Positions 16,761 to 25,963 of a stretch of 64,000 nucleotides of DNA are shown one piece after another. Under the pieces are notes generated by a model. It was given only the letters and a program-made list of their open reading frames with translations, did no database searches and had not been told where the DNA came from. Numbering within the stretch: position 1 is the first letter of the stretch; each line of letters begins with the position of its first letter. The position numbers were made by a program, and so were the translations under genes. Where the stretch lies: assembly GCA_016716305.1 (NCBI GenBank), contig JADJWP010000002.1:310001-374000 (forward strand), given 5' to 3'. The stretch is from Chloracidobacterium sp. Its GTDB lineage: Bacteria; Acidobacteriota; Blastocatellia; Pyrinomonadales; Pyrinomonadaceae.

Positions 16761-17075
16761 TTTATTTCTCCGTTATCGTTTCGGCTGAATGAGTAATGGT
16801 CGGACAGGTCGCCCTTGACTCGTATCGTTAACTGGGTATATTCAACTCTGCCTCACCGGCTGCAACCCGATCGTATCTGCAGAATGTCGTACGAGAACCA
16901 TTGCGTTCACTACGTTTATTGGCATAAACTTCTGCTACTCACTGCGATCGAGCCATATGTTCAATCCGTAGAAGCACATCGTTGGCTGGTTCGTATTTTT
17001 GAGGTTAAGGTAGGATCTCCGAAAAATACTTGAGAAAACTTCCGTTTTTTCTCCAAAAAACTTCCAGTACATGAA
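16761..17075. other. 315-bp divergent intergenic region
   Basis: It separates the secreted-protein gene (minus) from the winged-helix regulator (plus). It holds a good plus-strand promoter candidate at 16815-16842 and, closer to the regulator, an inverted repeat GTATTTTT (16993-17000) / AAAAATAC (17022-17029) and two copies of AAAACTTCC near 17036-17062. A 72-codon open frame at 16815-17033 has no ribosome site and atypical composition and is not called as a gene. Confidence 0.5.
16815..16842 (+). promoter_or_regulatory. candidate promoter of the winged-helix regulator
   Basis: TTGACT (16815-16820), 16 bp, TATATT (16837-16842): five of six matches in each hexamer. If used, it gives a leader of about 225 bases before the ATG at 17076, which is long enough for regulation. 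Confidence 0.45.
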
Positions 17076-19379
17076 ATGAGCAAGAAAAGGTCGAAGATCT
17101 ATGAATTCGCAGATTTCCAACTAGTGCCGACCGAGGGGTTGCTCCTGAGAAACGGTGAACCTGTCCCGCTTGCGCCAAAAGCATTCAGCACATTGTTAAT
17201 GCTTATTGAAAACAATGGCCACCTTGTCGAAAAAACGGAATTGATCGAACGTGTCTGGGCCGATGCGTTTGTGGAGGAAGCTGCGGTTTCGCGATGTATC
17301 TGGACAATACGAACAGCCTTGGGTGTCGATTCGAATGGCCAAAAGTACATCCAGACAGTCCCAAAACGAGGTTACAGATTCGTTGCGGAGGTAAACGAGT
17401 TCGACGGTGAAGAACCGGGCGCCAAGTCAATATCGAAAGAAACAGCCGCGATCCAATACTCAGCAGTACGTCTGCTATCTGATGCCCGCCCTGCCAATAC
17501 CACTTCAGGCGCGAATGATGTTGTTTCGAAACCGCCCGGTGGTCTATCAGTAGCCTTCGACGATCAAACAGGCAAACTGGAAGATGCGCCTCCGAAACCC
17601 GTTAATACGGGACTCGTGTCGCGAAATAATCGCAGATTTGCGACATTTGTGATAGCGGCTCTTTTAGCGGTGGGCGGGATCGTCACTGCTGCCTTTTTGG
17701 GAATTTCGAGTGGTCAGTACGATACACCGATCGTTTCCCGCAGTCTTAGTGTCGAACGCTTGTCCAACGACGGCGGAGCGCTTCACGCGGTGATCTCTCC
17801 GGATGGAAAACAGATCTTCTATGCACGCGAACTGGGCGATCTTCAGAGCATCAGGCTTCGTGATGTTGAAACCGGAAACGATACAGAAGTGATCTCTAGT
17901 GCCCAGACCCATTATTTTGGGCTTACGATCGCCCCGGACGGAAGAACCCTTTACTTCGTCCGCAGGAGCGAAGGTAATCAAAGATCAGACCTGTTCCGTG
18001 TCCCAGTAACGGGCGGCATTCCACAAAAGATAGCCGAGAACGTACAGGGCTGGACCGGGATATCATCGGATGGCGATCGTATTTCGTATGTTAGGTGCCT
18101 TCGGCTTCAAGAAGACTACTGCTCGCTTTTCATTGCAGACACGACAAATGGCGGTAACGAGAGAAAGTTGATCACACGGGCTGCACCGGTTCGAATCGGC
18201 GACAGCATCTTTACACCGGATGGCGCCGACGTCATTTTCGCCAATGGGCAATCGCTAACGGGCGCGAACGAATTCATTTTGAGCAAGGTGAATATAGTGA
18301 CCGGCGAGGAACTGAATCTCTCATCCGAACGGTTCTTTGACATAAAGAACATCGAATGGCTCAAAGGCAGTAGATCCCTGCTCATGACGGCTGCGAGGGG
18401 AAGGAGCGATCGGTCGGGCTTCTGGAAGGTCGATTCCGATACATGGCAGGCAGTCCCGCTCGGGGGATTTAGCGGCAACTTTAATAACGTGAGTCTGGAT
18501 CAGGCCGCGACCATTTTGGTTGCGACCGAAGTAACACCGGATTTCCGCCTTCGGGTCCACGGACTCGGGGAAACATCCGAAACCATCACACTCGCGCACG
18601 GTGGTGCATCCGATTTTACCCCTGACGGAAAGATCGTTTTCGGTTCAAACATATCGGGGCAACTGGATATTTGGATGTCGGATCCGGATGGACGCGGCCT
18701 CCGTCAACTTACCAACGCGCCTTCTGAAGAACGAACGGTGATCGCCGGTCATGATGGCCGTTCGCTTTTTTATTCGAGCAACCGATCAGGTGATCTGCAG
18801 GTTTGGAAGATGAATCTGGATGGTTCAGAGCCAATTCGAATAACGACGAAAACGGGCGGTTATCCGACGTCCGTTTCAGTCGACGGCAGATGGGTCTTTT
18901 TTGAATCACATATCGACAATACCATATGGCAAGTTAGTACCGATGGCTCGGTCGTGGAACGACCGATCACGAAAATCTCATCATGGCCTGTCTCGATTTC
19001 ACCGGACGGATCAACACTCGCATATACCGAAACGGTTGGACAGTCCTCGCACGTTTTCCTTACCAGAACCGACGGGAATGCTCGCGTTCGGAGCTTTGAC
19101 CCGGTACCCTTGGGAGGAAGGATCGAGAGTCTGAAATGGTCGGCCGACGGAAGAGCGATCTACTATCTTCTCCGCGGCCCGGCTGACGGCACCTCGTCGA
19201 TATACAAGCAACTGAAAGAGGGCGGTTCGGCCATCAGGCTCCATGAGATCCAAGTTGGGAACGTCATCGCGGTACACAGTTTTGCAGTTTCGAGAAACGA
19301 GCGACTGGCGATAGTCTCGTCCGGGGAATGGAAACATGATCTGGTACTGATAAACGGGATCAAACAAAAAGAACGATGA
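17076..19379 (+). CDS. CadC-like winged-helix protein with membrane anchor and beta-propeller
   Basis: 767 residues. Residues 1-105 form an OmpR/PhoB-type DNA-binding winged helix (FADFQLVPTEGLLLRNGEPV, LAPKAFSTLLMLIEN, the recognition helix around AAVSRCIWTIRTALG, and the wing YIQTVPKRGYRFVAEV). A polar linker follows (106-187), then one transmembrane helix (188-210, FVIAALLAVGGIVTAAFLGI). The outer part (225-767) has repeated TolB/PD40 propeller blades with the pattern SPDGKQIFYAR, APDGRTLYFVR, TPDGADVIFAN, HDGRSLFYSSNRSGD and SPDGSTLAYTE. The design suggests a one-component sensor reading a periplasmic signal and binding DNA from the membrane, as CadC and ToxR do. This fusion is very common in Acidobacteria. 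Target genes are unknown; the divergent secreted-protein gene is a candidate. Confidence 0.85.
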   Translation: MSKKRSKIYEFADFQLVPTEGLLLRNGEPVPLAPKAFSTLLMLIENNGHLVEKTELIERVWADAFVEEAAVSRCIWTIRTALGVDSNGQKYIQTVPKRGYRFVAEVNEFDGEEPGAKSISKETAAIQYSAVRLLSDARPANTTSGANDVVSKPPGGLSVAFDDQTGKLEDAPPKPVNTGLVSRNNRRFATFVIAALLAVGGIVTAAFLGISSGQYDTPIVSRSLSVERLSNDGGALHAVISPDGKQIFYARELGDLQSIRLRDVETGNDTEVISSAQTHYFGLTIAPDGRTLYFVRRSEGNQRSDLFRVPVTGGIPQKIAENVQGWTGISSDGDRISYVRCLRLQEDYCSLFIADTTNGGNERKLITRAAPVRIGDSIFTPDGADVIFANGQSLTGANEFILSKVNIVTGEELNLSSERFFDIKNIEWLKGSRSLLMTAARGRSDRSGFWKVDSDTWQAVPLGGFSGNFNNVSLDQAATILVATEVTPDFRLRVHGLGETSETITLAHGGASDFTPDGKIVFGSNISGQLDIWMSDPDGRGLRQLTNAPSEERTVIAGHDGRSLFYSSNRSGDLQVWKMNLDGSEPIRITTKTGGYPTSVSVDGRWVFFESHIDNTIWQVSTDGSVVERPITKISSWPVSISPDGSTLAYTETVGQSSHVFLTRTDGNARVRSFDPVPLGGRIESLKWSADGRAIYYLLRGPADGTSSIYKQLKEGGSAIRLHEIQVGNVIAVHSFAVSRNERLAIVSSGEWKHDLVLINGIKQKER

Positions 19380-19505
19380 CTTCGGTTCGAACAAAAGCTT
19401 TTCGTGAATCCTTCCGTTTCCAGCTAACTCGGACGCTGCGAAAGGCAGCGCCCATCGCTTAGGTTGTTTCTTGCATTTCATCTAGAATTGTATTTTCGCC
19501 TAATT

Positions 19506-20816
19506 ATGAATCAAACATACATCGAGCATTTAAGGGACCACGTTGGCCAGGACGTCACACTCAAGGGCTGGCTTTATAATTCGCGATCGAGCGGCAAACT
19601 CGTCTTCTTGCAGCTTCGTGACGGTACCGGGATAGTTCAATGCGTCGTATTTAAGGGCAACGACGAGGCACTTTTTGAGGTAGCCAAGGGCCTAGGACAA
19701 GAATCGTCGATCATCGTCAAAGGCAGCGTCAAGGAAGATGCGCGTTCGGCCATCGGCGTCGAGATCGACGTTACCGGCATCGACGTTCTTCAGAACGTTC
19801 ACGATTATCCTATAACGCCGAAAGAACACGGCACCGAGTTTTTGATGGATCACAGGCATCTGTGGATCCGTTCAAAACGCCAGCACGCGATCCTTAAGAT
19901 CCGGCATACGGTTATCAAGGCGGTTCGGGACTATTTCGATGATAACGGCTTCACATTAGCCGACACACCGATATTTACACCTGCGGCATGTGAAGGCACG
20001 ACGACGCTTTTTGAGGTTGATTATTTCGGCGACGATAAGGCCTATTTGACCCAGTCGGGCCAGCTTTACAATGAAGCGACCGCAGCTGCATTTGGGAAAT
20101 CATATGCTTTCGGCCCGACCTTTCGAGCGGAGAAATCCAAAACTCGACGCCACCTGACCGAATTCTGGATGGTCGAACCCGAGGTTTCATACGCCGGCTA
20201 CGAAGACATGATGGACCTTGGGGAAGGCCTCATTTTGGCGATCGTTGACCGCGTACTCAACGACCGAAAACAGGAGTTAGCGGCACTTGAACGCGACGCG
20301 GATGTCCTCGAAGCGATCAAAGGCCCCTTTCCACGGCTGCATTATGATGATGCAGTGAAATTGCTCCAGGAAGGCCACGCAAAAGGCGAACTGGAAAACG
20401 ACTTCGAATGGGGCGGAGATTTTGGCGCACCGGACGAAACATACCTCTCGAAGCAGTTTGGGCTTCCGGTTTTTGTGCATCACTTCCCGACCGCGATCAA
20501 GGGCTTCTATTTTGAAGTGGATAAGGAACGCCCCGAGTGTGCTCTCGGCATCGATCTTTTGGCGCCAGAGGGCTATGGCGAGATCATCGGCGGTGGCGAA
20601 CGAGCTGCCAACCTTGATTACCTGATCGAACAGCTAAAGGCACATGACCTGCCGCAGGAGACATTCGAATGGTACCTCGATCTGCGTCGTTTTGGCTCAG
20701 TTCCGCACGCGGGATTCGGCATGGGCATCGAGCGCACCGTCGCCTGGATGTGCGGTATCGAACACGTGCGGGAGACGATCCCTTTCCCAAGAATGCTATA
20801 TCGCTTGAGGCCGTGA
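19506..20816 (+). CDS. asnS: asparaginyl-tRNA synthetase
   Basis: 436 residues from the ATG at 19506 (an upstream in-frame start at 19464 would add a hydrophobic leader not seen in the family). N-terminal OB-fold anticodon-binding domain (residues about 8-105: VTLKGWLYNSRSSGKLVFLQLRDG). The class IIb catalytic core has motif 2 FGPTFRAEKSKTRRHLTEFW, which is the AsnRS form, preceded by LTQSGQLYNEA, and motif 3 near GFGMGIERTVAWM. It charges tRNA-Asn with asparagine in the cytoplasm, so direct asparaginylation is expected. It stands alone on the plus strand between the regulator and a convergent DUF883-like gene. Confidence 0.95.
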   Translation: MNQTYIEHLRDHVGQDVTLKGWLYNSRSSGKLVFLQLRDGTGIVQCVVFKGNDEALFEVAKGLGQESSIIVKGSVKEDARSAIGVEIDVTGIDVLQNVHDYPITPKEHGTEFLMDHRHLWIRSKRQHAILKIRHTVIKAVRDYFDDNGFTLADTPIFTPAACEGTTTLFEVDYFGDDKAYLTQSGQLYNEATAAAFGKSYAFGPTFRAEKSKTRRHLTEFWMVEPEVSYAGYEDMMDLGEGLILAIVDRVLNDRKQELAALERDADVLEAIKGPFPRLHYDDAVKLLQEGHAKGELENDFEWGGDFGAPDETYLSKQFGLPVFVHHFPTAIKGFYFEVDKERPECALGIDLLAPEGYGEIIGGGERAANLDYLIEQLKAHDLPQETFEWYLDLRRFGSVPHAGFGMGIERTVAWMCGIEHVRETIPFPRMLYRLRP

Positions 20817-20897
20817 ACAAGATCTCAGTAGTTTGATACGAGTTCAGGCATTGGCCGGAACTGGTCAACCTTCAATCGATGCGTTCCCAAATGTCGG

Positions 20898-21233
20898 TCA
20901 ATGTTCGGCCTGATCGCGACAATTGAGCCGCATCTGGCCGATCAGAAGGCCGGCTAGCAGCCCAACTCCGATCCCGACCCCAAAAGTGACGCCGACCGCA
21001 CGAAACGGTTCCTTTTTGATCAGATGTTCCGTGTCGTCGATCATATCCTCGGCGGCATAGCGGCCCTTCTTTGCCAATCGCTTTGCATTGTCGACCGCAT
21101 CTTCGACGAAATGTTCAGCCTTATCTCTGAATTCCTCGACACCATGTCTAGTCCGAGCTGCTGCGCTTTCGACTGCCTCGACCGCGTCATCAAACATCGC
21201 TTTGCCATTGATCTTTTCGATTTGTTCGATCAT
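20898..21233 (-). CDS. DUF883/YqjD-ElaB-like membrane-anchored protein
   Basis: 111 residues from the ATG at 21233, set by the strong ribosome site AGGAGGTGGAGA directly upstream; the open frame extends further but lacks another good site. An amphipathic helical body rich in Ala, Glu, Asp and Lys (DAVEAVESAAARTRHGVEEF, then FVEDAVDNAKRLAKKGRYA) is followed by one C-terminal membrane helix with small-residue spacing (GVTFGVGIGVGLLAGLLIG). This matches YqjD/ElaB proteins, which sit in the inner membrane and in E. coli bind ribosomes in stationary phase. The family assignment is by layout, so it is moderate. Confidence 0.7.
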   Translation of the reverse strand: MIEQIEKINGKAMFDDAVEAVESAAARTRHGVEEFRDKAEHFVEDAVDNAKRLAKKGRYAAEDMIDDTEHLIKKEPFRAVGVTFGVGIGVGLLAGLLIGQMRLNCRDQAEH

Positions 21234-21344
21234 TTCTCCACCTCCTGACATTCGCCCCTGTGCATCCCGGAATACCGTGTCGAGATAAGGGGCTATAATT
21301 GAATCCGATAAGACTGATCGCAAATTACGAGCCAAAGCCATTTA

Positions 21345-21365
21345 CGGAAATCATCGAGATTTCCG
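21345..21365. promoter_or_regulatory. perfect 8-bp inverted repeat in a divergent promoter region
   Basis: CGGAAATC (21345-21352), 5-bp spacer, GATTTCCG (21358-21365). It lies midway between the DUF883-like gene (minus, start 21233) and the pirin gene (plus, start 21467), where an operator for either gene would be expected. A second repeat, GCATTTG/CAAATGC (21398-21417), follows. There is no T-run, so neither is a terminator. The binding protein is unknown. Confidence 0.35.
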
Positions 21366-21466
21366 GCATTCCCCGATCGTGACCTGAACGATTCGAAGCA
21401 TTTGTTCGCGCAAATGCGAATAATTCCCCAGCGCAGATTCATCAGGTAAAATACTTTCAAAGGTAT

Positions 21467-22342
21467 ATGAGACACGTGAAAGATATCATCCCCGCGCGGC
21501 AATCGCTGCTACCGGGCGGATTCATCGTCTATCGAGCATTGCCGCATCGGCAGTTGCGCAGGGTCGGAGGATTCGTTTTTCTCGACCATTTCGATCAGCC
21601 CGACATATCGCCGGAAATGTTCGACGTGCCGCCCCATCCGCACATCGGGCTTCAAACCGTAACTTATTTGTTCGACGGTTCAATACTTCATAACGATTCG
21701 CTCGACCACGAACAAATGATCTTTCCGGGGGAGGTCAACTGGATGACAGCTGGCCGTGGAATTACGCATTCCGAGCAAGTCGTCACGCGTCAACCTCGAC
21801 TTCACGGTCTGCAAACGTGGGTCGGGCTGCCGCACGACAAACGAAAGATCGAGCCAGGATTCGAACACTTCGGTACCGGCCTTCTGCCCGCACTCGATCA
21901 CGAAGGGGTACTTATCAATGTCATTGCCGGTGAACTCTTTGGAAGGCGCTCTCCGATCCCAACGCACCAATCGCTCGTCTATCTCGATATCCGGGCACAC
22001 GCAAATGGCAACGCGGAATTTTGGGTCGAGGGTTCTCACGAACTCGCAGTCTATGTCTGCGAGGGGACCATCGAGATCGGTGGTGAACCGATCAGCAAAT
22101 ATGATCTTGCCAGTCTTTCCGCCGGCGAAGCGTTCGGCTTTTCGGCGGTGAGCGACGCACGGTTCGTTCTGTTTGGAGGAGAACCGCTTCACGAGCCGAC
22201 GGTCATCTACTGGAACTTTATTGCCGATTCGATCGAAGAGGCAAAGCAAGCCGAACGAGATTGGGAATCCGGAAACTTCCCTTCGGTCTCAAGGTACAGG
22301 TCGTCGTCTATACGTGATGAATCCGACCGAACATTGCTATGA
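21467..22342 (+). CDS. pirin family protein
   Basis: 291 residues; double-cupin fold. The N-terminal cupin carries the metal ligands at exactly the positions known from pirin: His57 and His59 in PPHPHIGLQTVTYLFDG and His101 and Glu103 in GRGITHSEQ. Bacterial pirins such as YhhW act as quercetinase-like dioxygenases or redox-sensitive regulators; which applies here is not visible. The C-terminal cupin is less conserved, as usual (AGEAFGFSAVSDARFVLFGGEP). Cytoplasmic, monocistronic. Confidence 0.92.
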   Translation: MRHVKDIIPARQSLLPGGFIVYRALPHRQLRRVGGFVFLDHFDQPDISPEMFDVPPHPHIGLQTVTYLFDGSILHNDSLDHEQMIFPGEVNWMTAGRGITHSEQVVTRQPRLHGLQTWVGLPHDKRKIEPGFEHFGTGLLPALDHEGVLINVIAGELFGRRSPIPTHQSLVYLDIRAHANGNAEFWVEGSHELAVYVCEGTIEIGGEPISKYDLASLSAGEAFGFSAVSDARFVLFGGEPLHEPTVIYWNFIADSIEEAKQAERDWESGNFPSVSRYRSSSIRDESDRTLL

Positions 22343-22503
22343 GACCTTTTCAGAATCGGTTAATTTCGTACTTGCGCCTCCCAGCGACAGCTGTGTTAGT
22401 CTTTTGGAGTAAGCACTTACCATATCTTTCATTGAATGAGGGAGGGAACGACTATGTCCAAATCGCCGGGCGATCTGCGGACATAGGATAATCAACACAA
22501 CTT

Positions 22504-23763
22504 ATGCTCAAACCGATACTCACGAACTTGTTAAAAAGCGTTTCTGTAATTGTTTTGTTCGTCTTTACGGCTGCCGGACAGCAGCTCGTATCCTTCGAGC
22601 AAAATGGCAGAATGTCGGCGGCTGAACTTAATGAACGCATGGCAAAAGTGTATGGCAAATACGCTGTGCCCGCCGCGAACGCCGACGTCGAACTTTACAG
22701 ACTCACATACAAGTCGCTTGACGCCCGCGATCGCGAAACCGAGCTTACGGGCCTGATCGCCTGGCCGGTCGGCGGTGCTCCAAAAGGATTAGTGGTCTAC
22801 TGCCACGGCACGACAGTCGATCGCGATCGGTCGCCTTCCCGTTTCAAGGGTAAGGGAGAGGCCCCCGAAACGGTCGAAGCGATCACCGGTTTTGCGACCG
22901 GCGGCTATGCCGTTGTTATGCCTGACTATATTGGTTTGGGCGATCATATGGCGGCCCATCCGTACCCGTTGAGCATTGTGAACGCTCGTTCGGGTATCGA
23001 TATCATTCCAGCCGCACGCGAGGCCGCGCGTCAAAAGGGTTTCGAGATCGGGAAAGGCCTCTTCGTCACCGGATATTCCGAGGGTGGCGGTGTCGCGATG
23101 GCGTTGACACGGGCGTTACAGGCCTACACCGGTCCGGAATTCGCCGTGACTGCATCGGCACCAGCGAGCGGTCCGTATGATCTTTCCGGGACAACACGAA
23201 AGTTCATGCTCCAAGAGACCGGGGAACAAGTTGGGTTTATCCTCCGCATTTATCTGATGTCATACGCAGTGAATTATCTTGTTAAGGATAAGGGGCTTAA
23301 GTGGCGCGATTTCTACAAGCCGACACTTGCCAACGCGCTGGCGGTCAACTATAACCTCAAACCGACAGATGACGGTGTGATCAAGAATATCGGTATAACC
23401 ACAACTTTGATGAGGTCTCAAAATCGGCTTGCTAACGTGATGCAGCCCAAATTCATGACGGCCTTGCGAAATAATGACCGTCGAAATGCATTTGTGAGAA
23501 TGCTGCAGGAGAACGACGTCTACGATTGGTCGCCGCGCGTTCCAATGCTGCTTATCGCGCTCGAAGGCGATGTGGTCGTTAGTCCCGAAAATACGACAGT
23601 GGCTTTCAACGCGATGCGCCGACGCGGCGTAACGAATTCGACGCTTCGACGCCTGATAATGAAAGACGCGGAACTCAACCACTTGAACGGCATTGCACCT
23701 GCGCTTTCGTTTGCACGAACATTTTTTGACAATGGGTTTCCCGCACTTCGTGATGCTCAGTGA
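22504..23763 (+). CDS. secreted alpha/beta hydrolase (secretory-lipase-like)
   Basis: 419 residues with a signal peptide (about 1-25, VIVLFVFTAAGQQ). Alpha/beta-hydrolase features: oxyanion-side VVYCHGTTVDRDRSPS (about 98-112), nucleophile elbow GYSEGGG with Ser192, a candidate acid in LIALEGDVVVSPENT, and His in DAELNHLNGIAPALS. The order and length fit the secretory lipase/tannase-like group of periplasmic hydrolases. It is probably an esterase; the substrate is unknown. It ends at a bidirectional terminator shared with the convergent lipoprotein gene. Confidence 0.8.
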   Translation: MLKPILTNLLKSVSVIVLFVFTAAGQQLVSFEQNGRMSAAELNERMAKVYGKYAVPAANADVELYRLTYKSLDARDRETELTGLIAWPVGGAPKGLVVYCHGTTVDRDRSPSRFKGKGEAPETVEAITGFATGGYAVVMPDYIGLGDHMAAHPYPLSIVNARSGIDIIPAAREAARQKGFEIGKGLFVTGYSEGGGVAMALTRALQAYTGPEFAVTASAPASGPYDLSGTTRKFMLQETGEQVGFILRIYLMSYAVNYLVKDKGLKWRDFYKPTLANALAVNYNLKPTDDGVIKNIGITTTLMRSQNRLANVMQPKFMTALRNNDRRNAFVRMLQENDVYDWSPRVPMLLIALEGDVVVSPENTTVAFNAMRRRGVTNSTLRRLIMKDAELNHLNGIAPALSFARTFFDNGFPALRDAQ

Positions 23764-23785
23764 TTAACTTTCAAGGTCAGACAAG

Positions 23786-23820
23786 AAAAAGCCGGGCTAT
23801 CATTCCCGGCTTTCCTTTTT
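23786..23820. terminator. bidirectional Rho-independent terminator
   Basis: AAAGCCGGG (23788-23796), 8-base loop, CCCGGCTTT (23805-23813). T-rich on the plus strand (CCTTTTT) and A-rich upstream (AAGAAAAA), so it can stop both the hydrolase gene and the convergent lipoprotein gene. Confidence 0.8.
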
Positions 23821-23834
23821 CGCTCGATCTGGAA

Positions 23835-24602
23835 CTACTTCTTTTTGGCTATCTCGGTCCCGAACCGCGTTGAGCCCTGGCCGCCCCATTTTCCTTCGAG
23901 TGTCCCGGTTTGCGTTACCTCGTACATAACGAATCCACACTGCTGCCCGCCAAAACCGACTGCCGACATATCACCCATGCGAATTCCGAATCCCTTTAGT
24001 TCCGAGGGGGCTGCTCCCCACCGAAATGAATAACCGTCGCCGTCCTTTTCGATGTTGAGGCCGAGGCTGTAAGCCTTTCCGTCGGGGCTTTTTCCGCTTG
24101 CTTCGTACTTCCCTTCAAGATCACTTCCGCTGATCCGCTTGGCCTTTTCAAACTCCGCCTTGTTAACGCCCCAATAGCCCGCCTTTCCGTCAAGACTGCC
24201 GTCCGTTCCGATCTTATAGAGCACCACGCCGCACCCCTTTCCGTTTTCACCTTCAGTGAACGAAACAGCAACGATATCACCAGTCTGAACACCTACGCCG
24301 TCATAAGTCCGGCCGCCACTCGACCATGAAAACTGAAACACATCGTCGCGCGGCGTGATCGTCAGGCTCCCGGTGTAGTCGCCCGCCCCATCAACGTTCT
24401 TACCCGTGACAGTATAATCGCCCGCGATGGGCGCTGTTTTGCTTGGTGGTTCAGATGCTGGCGAAGGACCCGCGTCGGCTTTATTGACAGTGGCAGTATT
24501 GGCGGTTGGGGGAGATTGATTTGTGCTGCCGCAGCCGACGATAATGAAGGTGAGGATAGCTGTTGCTATAACAAATGAGAGGCTATTGTTCGATTTTGTC
24601 AC
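23835..24602 (-). CDS. putative lipoprotein with duplicated beta domain
   Basis: 255 residues from a GTG at 24602, chosen for the ribosome site AAGGAG six bases upstream and because it gives a clean lipoprotein signal (basic start, hydrophobic core, then IIVGC as lipobox). After a Thr/Ala/Pro linker (about 30-65) come two related beta-rich halves: VTGKNVDGAGDYTGSLTI...FQFSWSSGG and ASGKSPDGKAYSLGLNI...YSFRWGAAP, each followed by a GVG/GFGIRMGD--AV-F segment and GCGVVLYKIG / QCGFVMYEVT with ...GSLDGKAGYWG / GTLEGKWGGQG. The internal duplication is clear. It looks like a lipid-anchored envelope protein; function unknown. Confidence 0.72.
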   Translation of the reverse strand: MTKSNNSLSFVIATAILTFIIVGCGSTNQSPPTANTATVNKADAGPSPASEPPSKTAPIAGDYTVTGKNVDGAGDYTGSLTITPRDDVFQFSWSSGGRTYDGVGVQTGDIVAVSFTEGENGKGCGVVLYKIGTDGSLDGKAGYWGVNKAEFEKAKRISGSDLEGKYEASGKSPDGKAYSLGLNIEKDGDGYSFRWGAAPSELKGFGIRMGDMSAVGFGGQQCGFVMYEVTQTGTLEGKWGGQGSTRFGTEIAKKK

Positions 24603-24690
24603 ACGATTCTCCTTGAATAAGCTGTTCTGAATGAACTTGGACAAATCTTATACCACTTCAGGTAAAGGCGCCATCATCAGCTTGCGTAAG

Positions 24691-25956
24691 ATGATAACGA
24701 GATCAGTTTCGCGTTTGTGCGGTCTAGCGGCCGTTCTGCTTATCTTTGTCCATTCACCTGCAGTACACGCGCAGCAAAGGATCAGCGATCTGGAGTCAAC
24801 CGTGATCCTTATTTCGATCGATGGATTTCGGGCTGACTATTTCGAAAAACATCAGCCTCCCTTTATCACTGAACTCCTTAGACGCGGCGTGCGGGCTCGA
24901 TGGATGACGCCTGTCTTTCCGACGAAGACCTTCACGAATCACTACACTCTAGTCACCGGGCTTTATCCTGATAATCACGGGATGATCGAGAATAATATGT
25001 ACGACCCGGGTATCGGAGCGGTGTTTGGCATCAGCAAAAAGGAGCAGGTTACCGACCCGAGGTGGTGGGGAGGTGAACCGATCTGGCGGACAGCCCAAAG
25101 GCAAGGGCAGATTTCCGCATCGTTTTTCTGGCCGGGTTCTGAAGCACCGATCGGGGGTATGCTGCCGAACTTTTTTAAAGAGTACGAGCACACAACGCCG
25201 CATGAGGTCAGGGTCGATACCGTGCTTGGCTGGCTCGATCTTCCGCGAGGCCAACGCCCGAGGATGATCACGACCTATTTTTCCGATGTGGACGACGCGG
25301 GTCATGCATATGGCCCCGACGATCAGCGAACAAGACAGGCAGTCCTGAAGGTCGATTCAAGCATTCGTCGTCTTTTCGAAGGGCTGCGGGCCCGCGGCAT
25401 CGAGAAAATGGTCAGCGTTATACTTGTTTCCGATCACGGGATGTCGCCGTACCGTGTCGGTGACAGCATCGTTCTTGATACAATGTTCGATCCGAATGAC
25501 GCGGAACGCGTTTTCTGGGTCGGCGAATTCACGCAGATCTTCCCAAAACCCGGGCGGGCCGATGCGATCTTCGACGCCATAAGGTCGAAACTGCCGCCGA
25601 CCGCTACGATATACCGGAACGGCGAATTTCCGCCGCGCTTCAAATTTGGAAAGAATAAGCGGATCGCTCCGATAGTCGTAGTCCCAAATGAAGGGTCTGT
25701 CATAACTACGAAAAGCCGTGCTGAATCGGCGAGACGCGATGGTCGGTTCGATAACATCCGCGGGGCGCACGGCTACGATAACGGCCTGGAATCAATGCGC
25801 GCGATCTTTGTCGGGCACGGCGGTCGTTTTAAGCGCGGAGTGGTCACCTCACCGGTCTCCGCAATAGATGTGTATGAGTTGATGTGCAACATTCTGAAAG
25901 TGAAACCGGCAAAGAACGACGGTAGTTTGAAACGTATCCGCCACGTCCTTAGATAA
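24691..25956 (+). CDS. NPP-type phosphodiesterase (alkaline phosphatase superfamily)
   Basis: 421 residues from the ATG at 24691, which gives a normal signal peptide (LAAVLLIFVHSPAVHAQ); an ATG at 24631 would add 20 polar residues. The nucleotide pyrophosphatase/phosphodiesterase pattern is intact: first metal Asp in VILISIDGFRADY, nucleophile Thr in FPTKTFTNHYTLVTGLYPDNHGM, then YFSDVDDAGHAYGPDD (metal Asp and His), VSVILVSDHGMSP and the final metal His in RGAHGYDNG. It probably cleaves phosphodiester or pyrophosphate bonds of nucleotides or lipids in the periplasm. Convergent with the metallophosphoesterase genes, 7 bp apart. Confidence 0.88.
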   Translation: MITRSVSRLCGLAAVLLIFVHSPAVHAQQRISDLESTVILISIDGFRADYFEKHQPPFITELLRRGVRARWMTPVFPTKTFTNHYTLVTGLYPDNHGMIENNMYDPGIGAVFGISKKEQVTDPRWWGGEPIWRTAQRQGQISASFFWPGSEAPIGGMLPNFFKEYEHTTPHEVRVDTVLGWLDLPRGQRPRMITTYFSDVDDAGHAYGPDDQRTRQAVLKVDSSIRRLFEGLRARGIEKMVSVILVSDHGMSPYRVGDSIVLDTMFDPNDAERVFWVGEFTQIFPKPGRADAIFDAIRSKLPPTATIYRNGEFPPRFKFGKNKRIAPIVVVPNEGSVITTKSRAESARRDGRFDNIRGAHGYDNGLESMRAIFVGHGGRFKRGVVTSPVSAIDVYELMCNILKVKPAKNDGSLKRIRHVLR

Positions 25957-25963
25957 CGAATGT

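Noticed and set aside
16815..17033. 72-codon plus-strand open frame before the winged-helix regulator
   Set aside because: No ribosome site, unusual composition and overlap with a promoter; better read as a leader region.
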